Shown: piece after piece, positions 53,981-63,525 of the stretch
Layout: each line of letters opens with the position of its first letter
Position numbering within the stretch: position 1 is the stretch's first letter
Source: Evansella vedderi
GTDB taxonomy: Bacteria > Bacillota > Bacilli > Bacillales > Salisediminibacteriaceae
Assembly (NCBI RefSeq): GCF_030813435.1
Contig: NZ_JAUSUG010000027.1
Location: 1 to 64,000 of the forward strand
DNA length: 64,000 nt
Direction of reading: 5' to 3'
Notes under the pieces: generated by a model
The model's database searches: none
What the model was told of the DNA's origin: nothing
Seen by the model: the letters and a program-made list of their open reading frames with translations, nothing else
Made by a program: the position numbers and the translations under genes

Positions 53981-54455
53981 TTTTTCACCACCTTTGTTAT
54001 TTGGAATATTTAGTTACTTAATATAACATAATATATGAGTATAGAAAATAGTTTTTTACTGATTTTTTAAACTTTTCAAAAATCTACTGAATTCCTTGAA
54101 ATTCAACCGTTTTCCCAGACATTTTTCTACAAAACCTTCGACTTATTTCTACTTAAAACGGAACGAGCTTCTATATATTATTTTGTTAATGTAATAATCA
54201 AGAAAACACTTCTTCCTATTTCCTTTCTTTTATTTCGCATATATATTCCCTTCTATGATGATATTTCCGTTGCAGAATCCTTTCGTTCCTTTTTGGTAAC
54301 ATTAAAAGACTGATTTTTTTCATATTGGGAAAAATAGTGACGCACGGCCCAACAGCTTAGTATCGGGAAGCCCTTCCCACTAAGATATTTCAAACTTTCC
54401 CTGTAAACTGTTACAATATGGTTGACGTCTAATGAAAAAGAAAAGGGAGAATGTT
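53981..54455. other. Intergenic region, no gene seen
   Basis: About 475 bp, strongly A+T-rich, between divergent genes. It should contain the promoters of the flanking genes; a TACAAT at about 54414 upstream of the aminopeptidase is the only -10-like site worth noting. No copy of either repeat family is visible. Confidence 0.5.
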
Positions 54456-55688
54456 ATGAAACAATTTGAACAGAAATTAGAAAAATATGCTGAATTAGCT
54501 GTAAAAATTGGTGTGAATATTCAAAAGGACCAAACCCTTGTAGTAAATGCCCCTATTTCATCTGCTGACTTTGTTCGACTTGTTGCAAAAAAAGCATATG
54601 ATGCTGGTGCTAAAAACGTTCATGTGGAATGGAACGATGACGAGCTTACACGGTTGAAGTATGACATGGCTCCTTTTGAAGCCTTTAAAGAGGCTCCAGT
54701 TTGGAAGGCAAAGGGTTATGAAGAAATGGCCGAAAATGGTGCAGCTTTTATGACTATTAAATCCACAGACCCAGAGCTATTAAAGGGTGTAGACCCAGAA
54801 AAAATAGCTGCTGCAAATAAAGCTGCAGGTCAAGCGATGGATACGTTTAGAAGTTACATACAATCAGATAAGGTTAGCTGGTTAGTTATTTCTGCCCCTT
54901 CTAAATCTTGGGCAGCAAAAGTGTTCCCAGATGCTGCAGAAGAAGAGCAGGAAGCTAAGCTTTGGGAAGCTATGTTTGAAGCAACTCGTGTAAATACAGA
55001 TGACCCAGTTGCTGCTTGGGAGCAACATGACCAAAATTTACGGGAGAAAGCTGCATTTTTAACAGAGAAGCAATACAAGCAGCTGGCGTTCAAAGCACCT
55101 GGGACAGATTTAAAAATTGATCTTCCTACAGGTCATATTTGGTTAGGCGGCGGTGGTCCAAACCAGGACGGCGTTCATTTTGTGGCTAATATGCCAACAG
55201 AAGAAGTATTTACTGCTCCTAGCAAAGATGGAGTAAACGGAACTGTTCGTAACACTAAGCCGTTGAACTATGGTGGAAATACGATCGACGGATTTACATT
55301 GACATTCGAAAATGGTAAAGTGGTGGACTACTCCGCTGAGGTAGGTGGAGACACATTAAAACACTTATTAGATACGGACGAAGGTGCCCGCCGTCTAGGC
55401 GAAGTAGCCCTAGTTCCACATAGCTCGCCTATTTCTCAATCTGGAATTCTATTCTACAACACGTTATACGATGAGAATGCATCTAATCACATTGCATTAG
55501 GAAGCGCTTACTCCACCTGCTTAAAGGACGGGGCGAAGATGTCTAAGGAAGAGCTTTCTAAGAATGGCTTGAACACAAGTATTACTCACGTTGACTTCAT
55601 GATCGGGTCTCGAGAAATGGATATCGATGGTGTATTAGAAGACGGAACAACAGAAGCAATCTTCCGTGATGGAGAATGGGCAATTTAA
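54456..55688 (+). CDS. M29 family aminopeptidase (AmpS/PepS-type)
   Basis: A 410-residue thermophilic-aminopeptidase (M29) family enzyme using two metal ions to release N-terminal amino acids. The C-terminal signature ITHVDFMIGSREMDIDGV has the metal ligands, and NYGGNTIDGFTLTFENGKV is the typical central strand. I start at ATG 54456 (MKQFEQKLEKYAEL), 7 nt after AAAGGGAG; eight extra codons upstream are in frame. A strong terminator follows. Confidence 0.93.
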   Translation: MKQFEQKLEKYAELAVKIGVNIQKDQTLVVNAPISSADFVRLVAKKAYDAGAKNVHVEWNDDELTRLKYDMAPFEAFKEAPVWKAKGYEEMAENGAAFMTIKSTDPELLKGVDPEKIAAANKAAGQAMDTFRSYIQSDKVSWLVISAPSKSWAAKVFPDAAEEEQEAKLWEAMFEATRVNTDDPVAAWEQHDQNLREKAAFLTEKQYKQLAFKAPGTDLKIDLPTGHIWLGGGGPNQDGVHFVANMPTEEVFTAPSKDGVNGTVRNTKPLNYGGNTIDGFTLTFENGKVVDYSAEVGGDTLKHLLDTDEGARRLGEVALVPHSSPISQSGILFYNTLYDENASNHIALGSAYSTCLKDGAKMSKEELSKNGLNTSITHVDFMIGSREMDIDGVLEDGTTEAIFRDGEWAI

Positions 55689-55714
55689 ATAGTTCTTAGA
55701 TGTGTGAAAATTGG

Positions 55715-55755
55715 AAGACCTTGATGAGCTGGTTTGCATCGAGGTCTTTTTTTGA
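55715..55755 (+). terminator. Terminator of the M29 aminopeptidase gene
   Basis: AAGACCTTGATG (55715-55726) pairs with CATCGAGGTCTT (55737-55748) with one mismatch, followed by a run of T. Confidence 0.88.
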
Positions 55756-55932
55756 CCTACAGTTATCCCCCCTACTTCAGACTACTTCGTTTTCCCTTTT
55801 GCTTTTGACACCCATATTACTCAGGCTTGTACGTTATCCCTATAAAAATTTCCATTTTTTTAATAAAACGTTTCTATTTTTTCAGAAAATTATATATAAT
55901 AAGAACAATTAAATGTACAAGGGGGTATTAAA

Positions 55933-57309
55933 TTGGAAGCTTTTGAAAATTTCATTGGCGCGGTTAATGATGTCGTATGGGGTCCACCGATGCTCATCTT
56001 AATCGTAGGAACAGGTATATTTTTAACGTTTCGTCTTGCATTTTTACAATTCCGTACTTTACCTTACGCGTTAAAACTTGCCTTCAGTCCAAAAGCTCAA
56101 GACAAAAAGTCACCTGGGGATATTTCGCATTTCCAAGCATTAACGACAGCATTAGCAGCAACAATAGGTACTGGTAACATTGCCGGGGTAGCAACTGCAG
56201 TGGTTCTCGGGGGTCCTGGTGCTGTTTTTTGGATGTGGATTTCAGCTTTATTTGGTATGGCTACGAAGTACGCCGAGGCTATTCTTGCCGTTAAGTACCG
56301 TGTGAAAAACAGTCGTGGTGAGTACTCTGGTGGTCCGATGTATTATATAGAAAAGGGATTGGGGTGGAAGTGGCTTGCTGTATTATTTGCTATTTTCGGA
56401 GCCTTTGCTGCCTTCGGTATCGGTAACCTTGTACAATCCTTTAACGTATCGGATACGTTAAATGTTAACTACAATATACCTACATTTATAACTGGTATCG
56501 TTTTAACTGTTTTAGCTGGCCTTGTTATTCTTGGTGGAATTAAGAGTATCGGTAAGGTAACATCTTATATCGTTCCGTTTATGGCACTATTCTATGTTAT
56601 TGCAGGTCTAATCATCATTGTTACAAACTTAGATCTTGTAGGTAGTGCAGTTAGTACTATATTTACGGAAGCCTTCTCACCTGCTGCTGTCATTGGGGGT
56701 GGAATTGGTGCGGCTATCCGTTACGGGGTTGCCCGTGGGGTATTCTCCAACGAGGCAGGTCTCGGGTCTGCGCCGATTGCTGCAGCAGCTGCAAAAACAG
56801 ACTATCCTGGACGCCAAGCCCTTGTTTCTATGACACAAGTATTTATTGACACCATTATCGTGTGTTCCATTACTGGTATTTCCATCGTTATGGCGAACCA
56901 GTATTTCGATGGAATGAACGGTGCAGCCTTAACGTCTGCTTCCTTTGAATTCTTCTTAGGCGGGGCCGGCGCTGCAGTTGTAACAATTGGTCTTACTTTC
57001 TTCGCCTTCTCAACCATCTTAGGTTGGTCCTACTATGGAGAGAAGTGTTTCGGTTACCTCTTCAAAGAAGAGAACGTAAAATACTATCGAATTGCCTTCG
57101 TACTTGCCATATTCATTGGGGCTATTGCATCTCTTGACATCGTATGGGGAATGGCAGACGCTATGAACGCCATGATGGCAATACCGAACTTAATTGGCCT
57201 ACTTGCACTTTCTGGTGTAGTAGTTGCTGAAACAAACCGTTTCTTGAAGGTCGCTAAAGCAGAAAAGGAAGGAAAAGATGTAGATCCACCACAGTCAGTG
57301 AATAAATAA
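55933..57309 (+). CDS. Sodium:amino acid symporter, AgcS family
   Basis: A 458-residue integral membrane carrier with about ten hydrophobic segments. AATIGTGNIAGVATAVVLGG and GVFSNEAGLGSAPIAAAAA are the signatures of the alanine/glycine:cation symporter family, which in Bacillus includes AlsT and GlnT. Substrate is probably alanine, glycine or glutamine. The TTG start follows AAGGGGG. Two multi-span transporters follow one another here, separated by a terminator. Confidence 0.93.
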   Translation: MEAFENFIGAVNDVVWGPPMLILIVGTGIFLTFRLAFLQFRTLPYALKLAFSPKAQDKKSPGDISHFQALTTALAATIGTGNIAGVATAVVLGGPGAVFWMWISALFGMATKYAEAILAVKYRVKNSRGEYSGGPMYYIEKGLGWKWLAVLFAIFGAFAAFGIGNLVQSFNVSDTLNVNYNIPTFITGIVLTVLAGLVILGGIKSIGKVTSYIVPFMALFYVIAGLIIIVTNLDLVGSAVSTIFTEAFSPAAVIGGGIGAAIRYGVARGVFSNEAGLGSAPIAAAAAKTDYPGRQALVSMTQVFIDTIIVCSITGISIVMANQYFDGMNGAALTSASFEFFLGGAGAAVVTIGLTFFAFSTILGWSYYGEKCFGYLFKEENVKYYRIAFVLAIFIGAIASLDIVWGMADAMNAMMAIPNLIGLLALSGVVVAETNRFLKVAKAEKEGKDVDPPQSVNK

Positions 57310-57335
57310 AATTAAACTCTGTTAACTTAATAGCT

Positions 57336-57366
57336 AAAGCCCGTTGTTTCCCCAACGGGCTTTGTT
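57336..57366 (+). terminator. Terminator of the AgcS transporter gene
   Basis: AAAGCCCGTTG (57336-57346) pairs perfectly with CAACGGGCTTT (57353-57363), with a short T-rich tail. Confidence 0.85.
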
Positions 57367-57573
57367 CAGGATAACAAATTATGCATAAATCCTATTAAAA
57401 TATGAATAAAGTATACCTTTATAATTAATTTATTTATGGATAGAGTATTAGACTGTCTGTAAACATAAATAATAGTTTTTTTAGTATAAGTATTAAAATA
57501 ACACTTGTGGAATTCTATTAATTACATTAAAATTAACGCTAGTGAATTTTTATTAACTTTCGAGGTGGTTATT

Positions 57574-58935
57574 TTGAATTCAAATAATAGTGACCAAACG
57601 TCACAATCAGCTATATGGAAGTTTCTCCTACCTTCATTATTAGGTATAGGATTATTTATGATTCCTTTCCCTGCTGGAGATGGAAGCTATAAAATTACCG
57701 TTTCTGTATTGGCAGATTGGTTAGGGGGATTATTGGAAGCTGCTCTCCCTGCCATTATGATGTTAATTATCTTTTTAAGTGTTTTAGGAGTAATTATACA
57801 GAAATGGGCTAAACCAAAAGCGTTGGTTAACAATCCTTTCTTTGTAAATTTGTTTGATATTAATCCATTTTGGTTTACTATCCGTATTATCGCTTTAGTC
57901 CTTGTTTTCATGACTTTCTTCAAGGTTGGTCCGGAGTGGGTTCATGATGATTATACTGGAGGACTTTTGCTTTACGATCTATTACCAATTCTCTTTACTA
58001 TCTTTTTATTTGCAGGATTATTTTTACCATTATTATTAAATTTCGGTTTATTAGAGTTTATTGGTTCCCTTTTAACAAAGGTAATGCGACCACTATTTAA
58101 ACTTCCTGGTCGATCTTCTGTTGACGCCTTAACTTCTTGGTTAGGTGATGGAACATTAGGGGTAGTTTTAACTAATAAGCAATACGAAGAGGGCTTCTAC
58201 TCAAAGCGTGAAGCTGCTGTAATCGGTACAACATTCTCTATTGTATCCATTACGTTCTCCCTTGTAGTACTTGAATATGTTGAGTTAGATCATATGTTTT
58301 TACAGTTTTATGGAACAGTATTTTTAGCTGGTCTTGTTGCAGCAATCATTATGCCTAGAATTCCGCCATTATCAAGAAAGTCAAATACGTATGCCAACGA
58401 TCAAGAAGGTCAGTTAGATGAATCCATTCCAGCTGGTCACACCCCTGTTAGCTGGGGACTTAAAATGGCGAAAGTCCGAGCGGAGAAGAACTCTAACGTC
58501 GTTGGATTTTTCCAATCAGGTTTTAAGAATGTGTTAGATATGTGGATGGGCGTTGTTCCTGTCGTTATGGCCATCGGAACCATCGGGGTAATTATTGCTG
58601 AATTTACTCCAGTATTCACTTGGTTAGGAACACCATTTGTACCGATACTTCAACTTCTGCAAGTTCCTGAAGCTGCTGCTGCTGCGGAAACATTAGTGGT
58701 TGGTTTTGCTGATATGCTATTACCTGCAATCTTCGCTAGTGGCATTGAAAGTGAAATGACACGCTTTATCATTGCCTGTGTGTCCGTAACTCAGCTTATT
58801 TACTTGTCTGAAGTAGGGGGAGTGTTATTAGGTTCGAAGATTCCAATCAAATTCAGAGACCTAGTATTTATATTCCTATTACGTACACTGATCACATTAC
58901 CAATTATTGCATTAGTTGCACATATGATATTTTAA
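57574..58935 (+). CDS. YjiH family membrane protein (nucleoside-recognition/Gate domain)
   Basis: A 453-residue protein with about ten membrane helices. It resembles the YjiH family, whose two nucleoside-recognition (Gate) domains appear here as KVMRPLFKLPGRSSVDALTS near residue 190 and a second half containing FADMLLPAIFASGIESEMTR. Transported substrate unknown. I start at TTG 57574, which follows GAGGTGG; the frame is open 23 codons further upstream without a binding site. A bidirectional terminator follows. Confidence 0.88.
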   Translation: MNSNNSDQTSQSAIWKFLLPSLLGIGLFMIPFPAGDGSYKITVSVLADWLGGLLEAALPAIMMLIIFLSVLGVIIQKWAKPKALVNNPFFVNLFDINPFWFTIRIIALVLVFMTFFKVGPEWVHDDYTGGLLLYDLLPILFTIFLFAGLFLPLLLNFGLLEFIGSLLTKVMRPLFKLPGRSSVDALTSWLGDGTLGVVLTNKQYEEGFYSKREAAVIGTTFSIVSITFSLVVLEYVELDHMFLQFYGTVFLAGLVAAIIMPRIPPLSRKSNTYANDQEGQLDESIPAGHTPVSWGLKMAKVRAEKNSNVVGFFQSGFKNVLDMWMGVVPVVMAIGTIGVIIAEFTPVFTWLGTPFVPILQLLQVPEAAAAAETLVVGFADMLLPAIFASGIESEMTRFIIACVSVTQLIYLSEVGGVLLGSKIPIKFRDLVFIFLLRTLITLPIIALVAHMIF

Positions 58936-58937
58936 TA

Positions 58938-58970
58938 AAACAGGCGCTTTCCGGAGCGCCTGTTTTTATT
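58938..58970. terminator. Bidirectional terminator after the YjiH gene
   Basis: AAACAGGCGCT (58938-58948) pairs perfectly with AGCGCCTGTTT (58955-58965), followed by T on the top strand and preceded by AAAA, which serves the convergent gene. Confidence 0.88.
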
Positions 58971-59250
58971 ATCCATAAACTAATTCCCACATTGCTCTTC
59001 GGTGGTGAGGATTGGCTGGATCCACACCACAGTTCATTAACCAACGGGCAGCGTAATCTCTCGTTTCCTTTGAAATTCTAACTTCGCAGCAATGGGCCAA
59101 TCTATCCACAAGTCCATAGGCACCTGCTGGCGATCTCAATTCATGGAATGTACAAGAACGAAGCACCTTATAGACTCTGCAAGCAATGACAGGATTGGCG
59201 ATCTTGCATCGAAATTGATGCATTAAATATGGATCAATACGATGTCCCAT
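58969..59250 (-). CDS. Hypothetical Cys/His-rich small protein
   Basis: A 93-residue protein I do not recognise. It is rich in Arg, His and Cys (six Cys, including a CC pair in RLAHCCEVR), with no membrane segment and no clear CxxC metal ribbon. AAGGAGGTG precedes the ATG at ideal spacing and the terminator is shared with the convergent YjiH gene, so it is likely expressed. Its neighbour upstream is the sporulenol-synthase-like cyclase; a spore role is possible but only inferred. Confidence 0.7.
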   Translation of the reverse strand: MGHRIDPYLMHQFRCKIANPVIACRVYKVLRSCTFHELRSPAGAYGLVDRLAHCCEVRISKETRDYAARWLMNCGVDPANPHHRRAMWELVYG

Positions 59251-59396
59251 TTCTTCACCTCCTTATAAGCATTGTATGAGCTTGTTTCCATGAAGGAACG
59301 GCATTCTGCCAGTAGTCTACTATCACTATTTTGGCCTAGCATTATTATGAGAGGGTCTTGCCCGTTCACAAAATTGTACGGGACCCGGTCCAGTAA

Positions 59397-61250
59397 TTAT
59401 TTCTTCAAATACTTATTAGCGTAGTTTGACAGTGTTAGTAAGGGCCAGATAACTTTGTAGCTGTGATAGTTTATATAGAAATTTCCTGGTAATCCTCCAC
59501 CTGTTGGATAATTCCTGTCTCCCCTTTCCTCTAACAAAAACTCCATTCCCTTCTGAATTTCAGGAGTAGGTTCCGCCTCTATACTAATTAACGCATCCAG
59601 TGCCCACGCAGTATGCGTTGGGGTACCTTCGCCGAGAGGGATAAATGTTTTTTTAATATCACTGCTGCATGACTCTCCCCAGCTTCCATCATTGTTTTGA
59701 ATAGATAACAACCAATTTTTTGCCCTAACTACTGCGGGATGATCCGCTGGAACGCCTACAGCCCTCAGTCCTGTCACAGCTGCCCACGTACCGTAAATAT
59801 AGCAAACACCCCATCTTCCGTACCAAGAGCCATTCTTCTCTTGATTTTTCAGAAGCCAGTTTATAGCGGCATCAATTTTTTTATTCCCTTTGTTCATTTT
59901 TACATAAGTCCCTAGGAATTCTAACGTTCTCCCTGTTAAATCAGCTGTAGCTGGATCAATAGCCGTGTCCTTAATATTTTCTATCGGGAGCATTGTGATC
60001 CATCTCCTTGGCTCCTTCTGCTCAAAGGAGCCCCAGCCACCGTTTCTCTTTTGCATGGCCAATAGCCAATCTACCCCCATTTTCCACGCCCGTTTATATT
60101 TTTTACGGAAAAAAATAAATGGAGCCATAACACGGAGAGCTGCCTGCGTGTCATCCACGTCAGGATGAAAGGAGTTGTTTTCCGAAAATCCCCAAGTACC
60201 GAACAACATACTCCCCCTTTGAAATAACTGCTGGCGTTCTACTAAATAGCTCGCCCCCTTCTTCACTGATAACCTACTGGCAGCCTCACCTGTCCGATCT
60301 AGTGCATAAGCAATCAAAGAAGTATCCCATAAGGTGGATGCCGCATTTTGAATGTGAATTAAGCTATTTACCTCCGCAGCTAAACGTTTCGTTCCTTCAA
60401 TAGCACGTTGAACCATTTGGGATTCTGGAGAATAGCCAATGGCTAACAAGCTGTAGATCATAAGAAAGGTAGCGCTGGCATAACTCCCTAACGTCCCATC
60501 CGCCTCCACCCGATCAATCAAATATTTCTCCGCTCTTCGAATTCCCTTTTGTTTCATTCTTTTTAGGAAAAAATTTAGTGGATTCCCTTTTGAATTAGTC
60601 GCTTTTTGCTGACGTTGAAGCCTTTTTTTCACTTTGTTTTCTTTGATTAAATGCATAAGGTTAGGCGTATTCCTGCAACGAATGGAAAACCGATGGTGTG
60701 CCGCAATGAGCACTGCTGCAAAATGTGTTTTCACGTAGCTTGTTAAATCATAAAAATTTACCGGTGAGAAACGGGGCAACCACAACAAAGAAAGGGGGAT
60801 AGGAAAAATAGTTGGCCATGGGTACAAGCCATTTAAAGCTAGCATAAATTTAGTAAAAACATGGGACTTTTTAAGCCCTCCCTTTCGTAGGATAAATGTT
60901 TCCGCACGTTTTATATTCTCATCGTCTTTATGTGCGTAACCAGAAAATAAAAGGGCTGTGTAAGCTTCCACTGTGGCCGATAAATTACCCTCTTTTTCAT
61001 CTTTATATAATTTCCAGGAACCGTTCGTAGATTGTGTAGCTAGCAAACGGTTTGTAAGCTTTTTAATGAAGGTCTCCTCTTTCGTTATATTTAACGTTCT
61101 TAATATGATAATCATATAAGCATCTGTCATCGGACCATTCTCACATGGAAACCGCCACGTTCCATCAGGGTGCTGTGCAGCCTTTAGCTCATAAATTTTG
61201 TTAAGTTGATAGCTTTTTAGCTTCTCTTCGATGCTGTAATTACCATCCAT
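59397..61250 (-). CDS. sqhC: Squalene-hopene-cyclase-like terpene cyclase, probable sporulenol synthase
   Basis: A 617-residue class II terpene cyclase. The protonating DxDD motif is HPDVDDTQAALR (DVDD at ~364-367). QW-type repeats are visible as QKRNGGWGSF, QEKNGSWYGRW and QNNDGSWGES. Length and spore-former background match B. subtilis SqhC, which cyclises tetraprenyl-beta-curcumene to sporulenol, a sesquarterpenoid of spores; squalene as substrate cannot be excluded. I start at ATG 61250, 7 nt after GGGAGGAG; a GTG two codons upstream overlaps the binding site. Monocistronic. Confidence 0.92.
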   Translation of the reverse strand: MDGNYSIEEKLKSYQLNKIYELKAAQHPDGTWRFPCENGPMTDAYMIIILRTLNITKEETFIKKLTNRLLATQSTNGSWKLYKDEKEGNLSATVEAYTALLFSGYAHKDDENIKRAETFILRKGGLKKSHVFTKFMLALNGLYPWPTIFPIPLSLLWLPRFSPVNFYDLTSYVKTHFAAVLIAAHHRFSIRCRNTPNLMHLIKENKVKKRLQRQQKATNSKGNPLNFFLKRMKQKGIRRAEKYLIDRVEADGTLGSYASATFLMIYSLLAIGYSPESQMVQRAIEGTKRLAAEVNSLIHIQNAASTLWDTSLIAYALDRTGEAASRLSVKKGASYLVERQQLFQRGSMLFGTWGFSENNSFHPDVDDTQAALRVMAPFIFFRKKYKRAWKMGVDWLLAMQKRNGGWGSFEQKEPRRWITMLPIENIKDTAIDPATADLTGRTLEFLGTYVKMNKGNKKIDAAINWLLKNQEKNGSWYGRWGVCYIYGTWAAVTGLRAVGVPADHPAVVRAKNWLLSIQNNDGSWGESCSSDIKKTFIPLGEGTPTHTAWALDALISIEAEPTPEIQKGMEFLLEERGDRNYPTGGGLPGNFYINYHSYKVIWPLLTLSNYANKYLKK

Positions 61251-61387
61251 TTCCACTCCTCCCTACTTTAGAGGATTTCATTGAATATAAATATGCTGTG
61301 TAGGGAGGGTTGGACCCGAACAAGCGTCTATATTTTGAAGAGATAAAAAATGGATGTTGATAGGCATGTACCTTTTTGAACTGAGGT

Positions 61388-61469
61388 TGGGGGATTGTTG
61401 AGGGTGTTAGGGGTTTCAGCACTGGGATGGGGGATTACCGGCATAGTTTGGGGTTACATTTACTTTCAT
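61388..61469. repeat. 21-bp-period repeat array 3 (TGGGG units)
   Basis: Units start at 61388, 61409 (AGGGG), 61428 and 61449; spacings are 21, 19 and 21. The last unit is identical to the last unit of array 2, and the one before it (TGGGGGATTACCGG, then ATAGTT) differs at four positions. The array lies upstream of sqhC and downstream of the SDR gene. The remaining gap (61251-61387, 61470-61530) holds nothing recognisable. Confidence 0.8.
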
Positions 61470-61532
61470 TACCATAATATACTAAATAAACTAAATTGAC
61501 TAAAACTCTAAACTTAAATTGTACTACTAAAC

Positions 61533-61560
61533 TTAAAAAGAAGGGTCCGGGGACCCTTCT
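61533..61560 (-). terminator. Terminator of the SDR gene
   Basis: Leftward AGAAGGGTCC (61551-61560) pairs with GGACCCTTCT (61539-61548) with a minimal loop, followed by TTTTTAAG. Confidence 0.75.
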
Positions 61561-61596
61561 CAAGTAACTAACCTTTTCTTTATTTATACTACCTGG

Positions 61597-62331
61597 TTAT
61601 AAAGTCAACCCACCGGTGACTTCTAATACAGTTCCATTTATATAGGAGGCGTCGTCGGAGGCTAAGTATACGTAAGCTTTTCCTACATCCTCAGCCTTAC
61701 CTAAGCGGCGAAGTGGTACCTTCTCTACTAACTGACCAATCACCTTTTCGGGTACAGTGGCTACCATATTTGTATTAATAAACCCTGGTGCCACAGCATT
61801 GACACGGATTCCCTTAGGACCTAGCTCCTTCGCCCATGTTTTTGTCATTCCAATGACGGCAGACTTCGTAGCTGCATAGTTTGTTTGGCCAATATTACCG
61901 TGAACTCCAACGACGGAGGACGTATTGATGATCACCCCTGAACCCTCTTCTATCATTAATGGGGCTACTTCCCTAGTGCAGTAATAGACTCCATTCAAAT
62001 TAACGTTAATGACCCGATGCCAATCTTCTTCCGTCATTTTACGAAGCATGGCATCCCTTGTGATTCCTGCATTGTTAATTAAAACATCAATCTTACCAAA
62101 GTGTTCTACCACTTTTTCCACCATTGCCTTTACACTACTGGAATCGGAGACATCTACTTGAACGAAAAGATGGCCGTCAGCAACCTCGGGAAGGGTTTCC
62201 ACTGCTGTTTTTCCAGCTTCCTCCACATAATCTGCCACAACAACGGAGGCTCCCTTTTCTGCAAATAGGTGGGCTGCTGCTGCCCCAATTCCCCCTGCTC
62301 CACCTGTTATTAAAACGACACGATTCTCCAT
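61597..62331 (-). CDS. SDR family 3-oxoacyl reductase (FabG/PhaB-like)
   Basis: A 244-residue classical short-chain dehydrogenase. The cofactor loop is TGGAGGIGAAAA (residues ~8-19), then NNAGITRD, catalytic Ser in INTSSVVGVHG, and YAATK for Tyr and Lys. These are the features of NADPH-dependent 3-oxoacyl-ACP or acetoacetyl-CoA reductases. The gene is outside a fab operon and lies beside a hydrolase resembling intracellular poly-hydroxybutyrate depolymerase, so acetoacetyl-CoA reduction for polyhydroxyalkanoate is plausible but inferred. Its N-terminal loop reads TGGAGGIG rather than the commoner TGASRGIG. Confidence 0.88.
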   Translation of the reverse strand: MENRVVLITGGAGGIGAAAAHLFAEKGASVVVADYVEEAGKTAVETLPEVADGHLFVQVDVSDSSSVKAMVEKVVEHFGKIDVLINNAGITRDAMLRKMTEEDWHRVINVNLNGVYYCTREVAPLMIEEGSGVIINTSSVVGVHGNIGQTNYAATKSAVIGMTKTWAKELGPKGIRVNAVAPGFINTNMVATVPEKVIGQLVEKVPLRRLGKAEDVGKAYVYLASDDASYINGTVLEVTGGLTL

Positions 62332-62379
62332 CTATCTTTCATCCCTTCTACCCTAAAAATACGAAATCCTGTTTGACGT

Positions 62380-62482
62380 TTGCTACTCTCGAAGGTGTGG
62401 AAGGCGACATTACGCCGTTGCCCACAGGACGTGGGCTGCCCTTAGGCGTAATTGGTCCGCCTGTACGGATTCGAGAGACATG
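62380..62482. repeat. Interspersed repeat, family A related copy in reverse orientation
   Basis: Reads CTACTCTCGAAGGTGTGGAA at one end and CGCCTGTACGGATTCGAGAG at the other; reversed, this gives CTCTCGAATCCGTACAGGCGG as in the copy at 11808-11946. The middle has an inverted pair ATTACGCC / GGCGTAAT around GGGCAGCCCACG-type sequence. The remaining gap (62483-62625) contains TCATTCGCTACGGTCCACTC, possibly another decayed repeat. Confidence 0.6.
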
Positions 62483-62625
62483 ATTAATACCATTTTCATA
62501 CTCCATGGTGCAAATATTTACTTGCATGGAGGTCTACCTTGAAATTACGAATCTGGTTGTCATTCGCTACGGTCCACTCCCTTTCTGCGGACGATTCACG
62601 AGCCTCCAACTACTAAACTCATACC

Positions 62626-63495
62626 CTATTTTTTCCGGTGCTGGTCAATAAAACGGCCCATTACATCCAATAGCTGTGGGAGGTCGTCAATGAGTGGTGA
62701 GTGCCCGCAGCCCTTCAGCAAATGATAAGAGGCTTGGTCCCCAAAGTCCTCTCTAATTTCCTGAATCATGTCATTGGAGACAACCATGTCTCGCTCCCCT
62801 TGAAGAATTAAAATGGGAGCCTTAATCTTTCTTATCTCTCCGGTACCCTCCTCTGAAATGTTAAAATGGTTATTGGCATGATATATATCCACTAGATTTC
62901 GCTGCGTGCACATATCTTCCACATACTCTTCATATCTAACGGCATCCGGTCTGTTTACCGTATAAATTAGTTGGTTCCAAATACCCTTTAAGAACTCCCC
63001 ATCCTTCTCTCGATAGGCCTTGGTAATGGGGAGCGTTCGCCATATATCCTGCTCCACATCCTCCTTGGTGGCTGAGCGTTTAATTGGCTTCCAATCTTCG
63101 TTCAATAATACATGAGGATAACCCCTCGTGGATAAGGAGCATAACAGCGTCATAGATCTTACCGTTTCTGGGTAGAGGGCCGCCAGCTTCATGGCTACTC
63201 CACCGCCTGTGGACCAACCGACTACGTGGACCGATGGTACACCGATAATATCTAACGTTTCCTTTATATCCTCGGCCAATTCATCTAAGGAATCAAAAGG
63301 AACATGATAAGAAGATTCACCGAATCCCCTTAAGTCCACTGCTAATAAATGATATTTCGGATCCATTTCCTCTAAAACTAGGTCCCAATGCTTTGAGGAA
63401 GTCATATTGCCATGAATGAGTAATACAGGATCTGTTTTTCCTGTCCGTTCTCGATAAGCAATCGTTTCCCCATTCCCTAACTGTACCTTTTTCAT
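62626..63495 (-). CDS. Alpha/beta hydrolase resembling intracellular PHB depolymerase PhaZ
   Basis: A 289-residue alpha/beta hydrolase. LLIHGNMTSSKHWD is the oxyanion segment, VVGWSTGGGVAM the nucleophile elbow (Ser at residue 95), QGERDMVV the acidic residue and KGCGHSPLID the catalytic His. GWSxGG with Ser near residue 100 is the pattern I associate with the intracellular poly(3-hydroxybutyrate) depolymerase of the B. cereus group; this is a resemblance, not proof. I start at ATG 63495; a TTG at 63510, 8 nt after GGGGGAG, is an equally good choice. It lies next to the FabG/PhaB-like reductase on the same strand. Confidence 0.82.
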   Translation of the reverse strand: MKKVQLGNGETIAYRERTGKTDPVLLIHGNMTSSKHWDLVLEEMDPKYHLLAVDLRGFGESSYHVPFDSLDELAEDIKETLDIIGVPSVHVVGWSTGGGVAMKLAALYPETVRSMTLLCSLSTRGYPHVLLNEDWKPIKRSATKEDVEQDIWRTLPITKAYREKDGEFLKGIWNQLIYTVNRPDAVRYEEYVEDMCTQRNLVDIYHANNHFNISEEGTGEIRKIKAPILILQGERDMVVSNDMIQEIREDFGDQASYHLLKGCGHSPLIDDLPQLLDVMGRFIDQHRKK

Positions 63496-63525
63496 CTCCA
63501 CTCCAATCAACTACATCTCCCCCTT

